Below the pieces are notes generated by a model that saw only the letters and a program-made list of their open reading frames with translations, was not told where the DNA came from and made no database searches. 24,487 bases of DNA from Paratractidigestivibacter sp963611755 (GTDB taxonomy: Bacteria > Actinomycetota > Coriobacteriia > Coriobacteriales > Atopobiaceae), in the NCBI GenBank assembly GCA_963611755.1, contig CAVDTK010000014.1:1-24487 (forward strand), in the 5' to 3' direction. A program made the translations under genes and the position numbers. The first letter of the stretch is position 1. Every line of letters begins with the position of its first letter. Positions 21,981-24,487 of the stretch are shown here, piece after piece.

Positions 21981-23354
21981 CTACTCCCCCAGCTCGGCGT
22001 GGGCCAGCTTGAGCTGCTCGCGCACAGCCTCGTGGCCGGTGCCGCCAAAGGTCGTGCGGGCGCGGGCAATGCCCTCGGGGTCCAGGTCCTGCGCGATATC
22101 GTCCTCAAAGAGATCGCTCGCGGCGCGGAACTCCTCGGCCGTCAGGTCCTCCAGGCCCTTGCCGTTCTTCTCGCAGTACAGGACCAGCTCGCCCACCACG
22201 CGGTGCGCCTCGCGGAACGGCATGCCCTTCTTAGCCAGGTAGTCGGCCACGTCGGTCGCCGCGGTGAAGCCAAGTTTTGCCTGCTTGAGCATGGTGTCGG
22301 CATTGACCGTCATAGTCTCAAGCATGCCGGACGCGATCTCCATGCAGTCCGAGAGGGTCTTTGCCGCGTCGATCGGGCCCTCCTTGCACTCCTGCAGGTC
22401 CTTGTTGTAGGCCAGCGGCAGCGACTTCATGGTGGTGAGAAGGGCCATCAAGTCGCCGTAGACGCGGCCACACTTGCCGCGCGTGAGCTCGGCGAAGTCG
22501 GGGTTCTTCTTCTGCGGCATGATCGACGAGCCGGTCGAATAGCTGTCGGACAACGTGATGAAGCCGAACTCGGTGGAGCTCCACAGCACGATCTCCTCGC
22601 ACAGGCGCGAGAGGTGCATCATGCTCACGGAGCAGGCGTACTCCAGGTCAAGCAGGTAGTCGCGGTCAGAGACGGCGTCCAGCGAGTTGGGGATCGCGTG
22701 GTCGAAGCCCAGAAGCTCGGTCGTGCGCTGGCGGTTCAGCGGGTAGGTGGTGCCGGCAAGGGCCGCCGCGCCCAGCGGGTTGGCATTGGCCGCCTCCAAC
22801 GCAGCGGCCAGGCGCTTGTGGTCGCGCGTGAACATCCAGAAGTAAGCCAGCATGTGGTGCGAGAAGAGCACCGGCTGGGCGTGCTGCAGGTGGGTGTAGC
22901 CGGGCATCACGACGTCGAAGTTCTTCTCAGCGACGTCAACGAGGGTGCGGCGCAGGGCGTCGTTTCCGTCGAGAAGGTGCTGGCAGAGCTCCTTGGCGTA
23001 CAGACGGATGTCAGTGGCCACCTGGTCGTTGCGGGAGCGACCGGTGTGCAGGCGCGCGCCGGGCGTGCCGATGTTGCGCGTGAGGGCGCCCTCGACGGCC
23101 ATGTGGATGTCCTCGTCGTTGACGTCCCAGGTAAACTCGCCGCGCTCGATCTGGCCGGCGATCTCGGCCAGGCCCGCGTCGATGGCTGCCTGGTCATCGG
23201 CCGAGATGATCCCCTGCTCGGCGAGCATCTTTGCGTGCGCCCGCGACCCGGCGATGTCCTGCTGCGCCATGGCCTTGTCCACCTCGAGCGACGCGCCGAA
23301 CTCCTGCGTGAAGGCGTCGACGCCCTTCTCAAACCTACCGCCCCAAAGAGCCAT
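21981..23354 (-). CDS. argH: Argininosuccinate lyase
   Basis: A 457-residue cytoplasmic enzyme that splits argininosuccinate to arginine and fumarate, the last step of arginine synthesis. The ATG at 23354 follows GGGGAG by 4 bases. The family's opening MALWGGRFEKG is present, along with TGRSRNDQ (104-111), GYTHLQHAQP with T154-H155 (general base region), PLGAAALAGT and the loop GSSIMPQKKNP (275-285) with the catalytic serine pair. Full length, no defects. It lies just downstream of argG on the same strand, but a terminator sits between them, so argH must have its own promoter or rely on read-through; I see no strong -35/-10 pair. Confidence 0.97.
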   Translation of the reverse strand: MALWGGRFEKGVDAFTQEFGASLEVDKAMAQQDIAGSRAHAKMLAEQGIISADDQAAIDAGLAEIAGQIERGEFTWDVNDEDIHMAVEGALTRNIGTPGARLHTGRSRNDQVATDIRLYAKELCQHLLDGNDALRRTLVDVAEKNFDVVMPGYTHLQHAQPVLFSHHMLAYFWMFTRDHKRLAAALEAANANPLGAAALAGTTYPLNRQRTTELLGFDHAIPNSLDAVSDRDYLLDLEYACSVSMMHLSRLCEEIVLWSSTEFGFITLSDSYSTGSSIMPQKKNPDFAELTRGKCGRVYGDLMALLTTMKSLPLAYNKDLQECKEGPIDAAKTLSDCMEIASGMLETMTVNADTMLKQAKLGFTAATDVADYLAKKGMPFREAHRVVGELVLYCEKNGKGLEDLTAEEFRAASDLFEDDIAQDLDPEGIARARTTFGGTGHEAVREQLKLAHAELGE

Positions 23355-23423
23355 GTAGCTCCCCTTTCCTCGTGATCGTCCCAGCTAGGTTACCGCACCA
23401 ACGCCCTGTCGGCCAGCCCCGCA

Positions 23424-23463
23424 CAAAAGAGCGGCGCGCCCGGACAGCACCGGACGCGCCGCT
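23424..23463 (-). terminator. Terminator of argG
   Basis: Bases 23430-23443 pair with 23450-23463 over 14 positions (one G-T pair, 6-base loop). On the minus strand the stem is followed by CTTTTGT. It lies 28 bases past the argG stop and before argH. Confidence 0.85.
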
Positions 23464-23491
23464 TGCTCATACCAATCTACCAGCGAAAAGC

Positions 23492-24487
23492 CTAGTCGAC
23501 CGGGGTAAGGCCGCTCTTGGGGCCCTGGACCTTGGACCACGTCTGGGACTCCAGGCCGTGCAGGTCGATGAAGCCGCGGGAGGCGGTGTGGTCGAAGGTG
23601 TCGCCCTCGTCGTAGGTGGCCAGGCCGTAATCGTAGAGGCTGTAGGGAGAACGCATGCCGTCGACAAACAGGCCGCCCTTGCAGAGCTTGATGCGCACGT
23701 CGCCGGTCACGAACTTCGAGGTGAAGTCGTTGTAGGCGTCGATGGCGAGCTTAGCCTGCGAGAACCACAGGCCGTTGTAGACCAGGTCGGCCCACTGCTC
23801 GTCCAGCTCGCGCTTGGTCTTCTGGGTGTTGACGTCAAGGCACATCTGCTCCATGGTCTCGTGGGCCTGGATGAGGAGAAGGGCGCCCGGGCACTCGTAG
23901 CACTCGCGGCTCTTGATGCCCACGACGCGGTTCTCGACCATGTCGATGCGGCCAAAGCCGTTGCGGCCGGCGATCTCGTTGGCCTTGATGATGAGCGAGA
24001 GGATGTCCATCTCCTCGCCGTTGATGGCGCTGGGGACGCCCTCCTTGAAGGAGATGACGACGGTCTCGGGCTCGGCGGGGCAATCCTCGAGGTTGTTGGT
24101 CATCGTCCAGATGTCCGCGGGAGGCTCGTTCCAGGTGTCCTCAAGGACGCCGCACTCGATGGCACGGCCCCACAGGTTGTCGTCGATGGAGTAGGGCTTC
24201 TTCTTGGTGGTGGGCACGGGCACGCCGTTGGCCTCGGCCCACTCCATCTCGGAGTCGCGGGTGGTCAGGTCCCACACGCGCACGGGGGCGATGATCTCGA
24301 GGCTGGGGTCAAGAGCGCGGATCTCAGTCTCAAAACGCACCTGGTCGTTGCCCTTGCCGGTGCAGCCGTGGGCCACGTACTTGGCGCCGTACTGGTGGGC
24401 GATATCCACGATGTGCTTGGAGATCAGCGGGCGGGACAGGGCGGAGAGCAGCGGGTAGACCTTCTGGTACTTGGCGTTGGCCTTGAT
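23492..24487 (-). CDS. argG: Argininosuccinate synthase, C-terminal part (5' end outside window)
   Basis: Joins citrulline and aspartate with ATP to form argininosuccinate. The readable part is 331 residues; about 70 residues including the N-terminal ATP-binding SGGLDTS loop lie right of the window. Visible family motifs are YVAHGCTGKGNDQVRFE, VPTTKKKPYSIDDNLWGRAIECGVLEDTW, all in the expected order here given shortened: HGCTGKGNDQVRFE, KPYSIDDNLWGRAIE, then DMVENRVVGIKSRECYECPG and RGFIDLHGLESQTW. Together with argH it forms the end of the arginine pathway. No other arg genes are visible and no ARG box was recognised. Confidence 0.97.
   Translation of the reverse strand: MKANAKYQKVYPLLSALSRPLISKHIVDIAHQYGAKYVAHGCTGKGNDQVRFETEIRALDPSLEIIAPVRVWDLTTRDSEMEWAEANGVPVPTTKKKPYSIDDNLWGRAIECGVLEDTWNEPPADIWTMTNNLEDCPAEPETVVISFKEGVPSAINGEEMDILSLIIKANEIAGRNGFGRIDMVENRVVGIKSRECYECPGALLLIQAHETMEQMCLDVNTQKTKRELDEQWADLVYNGLWFSQAKLAIDAYNDFTSKFVTGDVRIKLCKGGLFVDGMRSPYSLYDYGLATYDEGDTFDHTASRGFIDLHGLESQTWSKVQGPKSGLTPVD

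Noticed and set aside
21999..23375. A 458-codon plus-strand frame over argH
   Set aside because: Shadow of argH, which has all catalytic motifs.

Overview
The window is high-GC DNA with strongly biased codons, and it most likely comes from a member of the class Coriobacteriia (Actinomycetota), close to Collinsella or its relatives. That placement is an inference. It rests on an actinobacterial-style Ser/Thr kinase, FHA, PP2C and FtsW/penicillin-binding cluster in which FtsW and the transpeptidase are one polypeptide, on tRNA genes with encoded CCA ends, and on frequent GTG and TTG starts. A run of 590 unknown bases (12722-13311) interrupts the window, so it comes from a draft scaffold.

Layout. 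(1) 1-1052: the 5' part of serS (minus strand), a 64-residue single-pass membrane protein with an acidic tail, two hairpin terminators and tRNA-Leu(CAG). (2) 1053-11348: a leader rich in inverted repeats, then an operon of six genes on the plus strand. These are a polytopic membrane Ser/Thr kinase, an FhaA-like protein (DUF3662 plus FHA), an FhaB-like membrane FHA protein, a PP2C phosphatase, a 995-residue FtsW/RodA-transpeptidase fusion, and a PknB-type kinase with four PASTA repeats, followed by a terminator. The first five genes overlap by one or four bases. (3) 11349-11668: an intergenic stretch with clustered short repeats, then tRNA-Arg(CCT) on the minus strand. (4) 11730-18710, all minus: purB, a TSCPD protein, a Tat-exported lipoprotein, an OmpR-type response regulator, its sensor kinase, the assembly gap, purC (3' part) and a two-pass membrane protein overlapping purC. 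(5) 18806-21706: a CmpB-type membrane protein (minus) divergent from a membrane-anchored lipase-like hydrolase (plus). (6) 21707-24487: an intergenic stretch with three 25-base repeats and two hairpins, then argH and argG (5' end outside the window), both minus.

How the genes fit together. The 1426-11280 operon resembles the actinobacterial locus fhaA-fhaB-pstP-rodA-pbpA-pknA-pknB. It would couple extracellular sensing by PASTA repeats to septal or lateral peptidoglycan synthesis, with FHA adaptors reading phospho-threonines and PP2C reversing the signal. The two-component system next to a lipoprotein with propeller-like sequence may be a second envelope-sensing module. purB and purC belong to purine synthesis; argG and argH are the last two steps of arginine synthesis.

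The most unusual signals are the kinase with HLD in place of HRD and an 8-9 helix membrane domain, the FtsW-transpeptidase fusion, a hexamer (GAGAAG/CTTCTC) far more frequent than composition suggests and present on both strands and in intergenic DNA, and three unrelated-looking families of short intergenic repeats.
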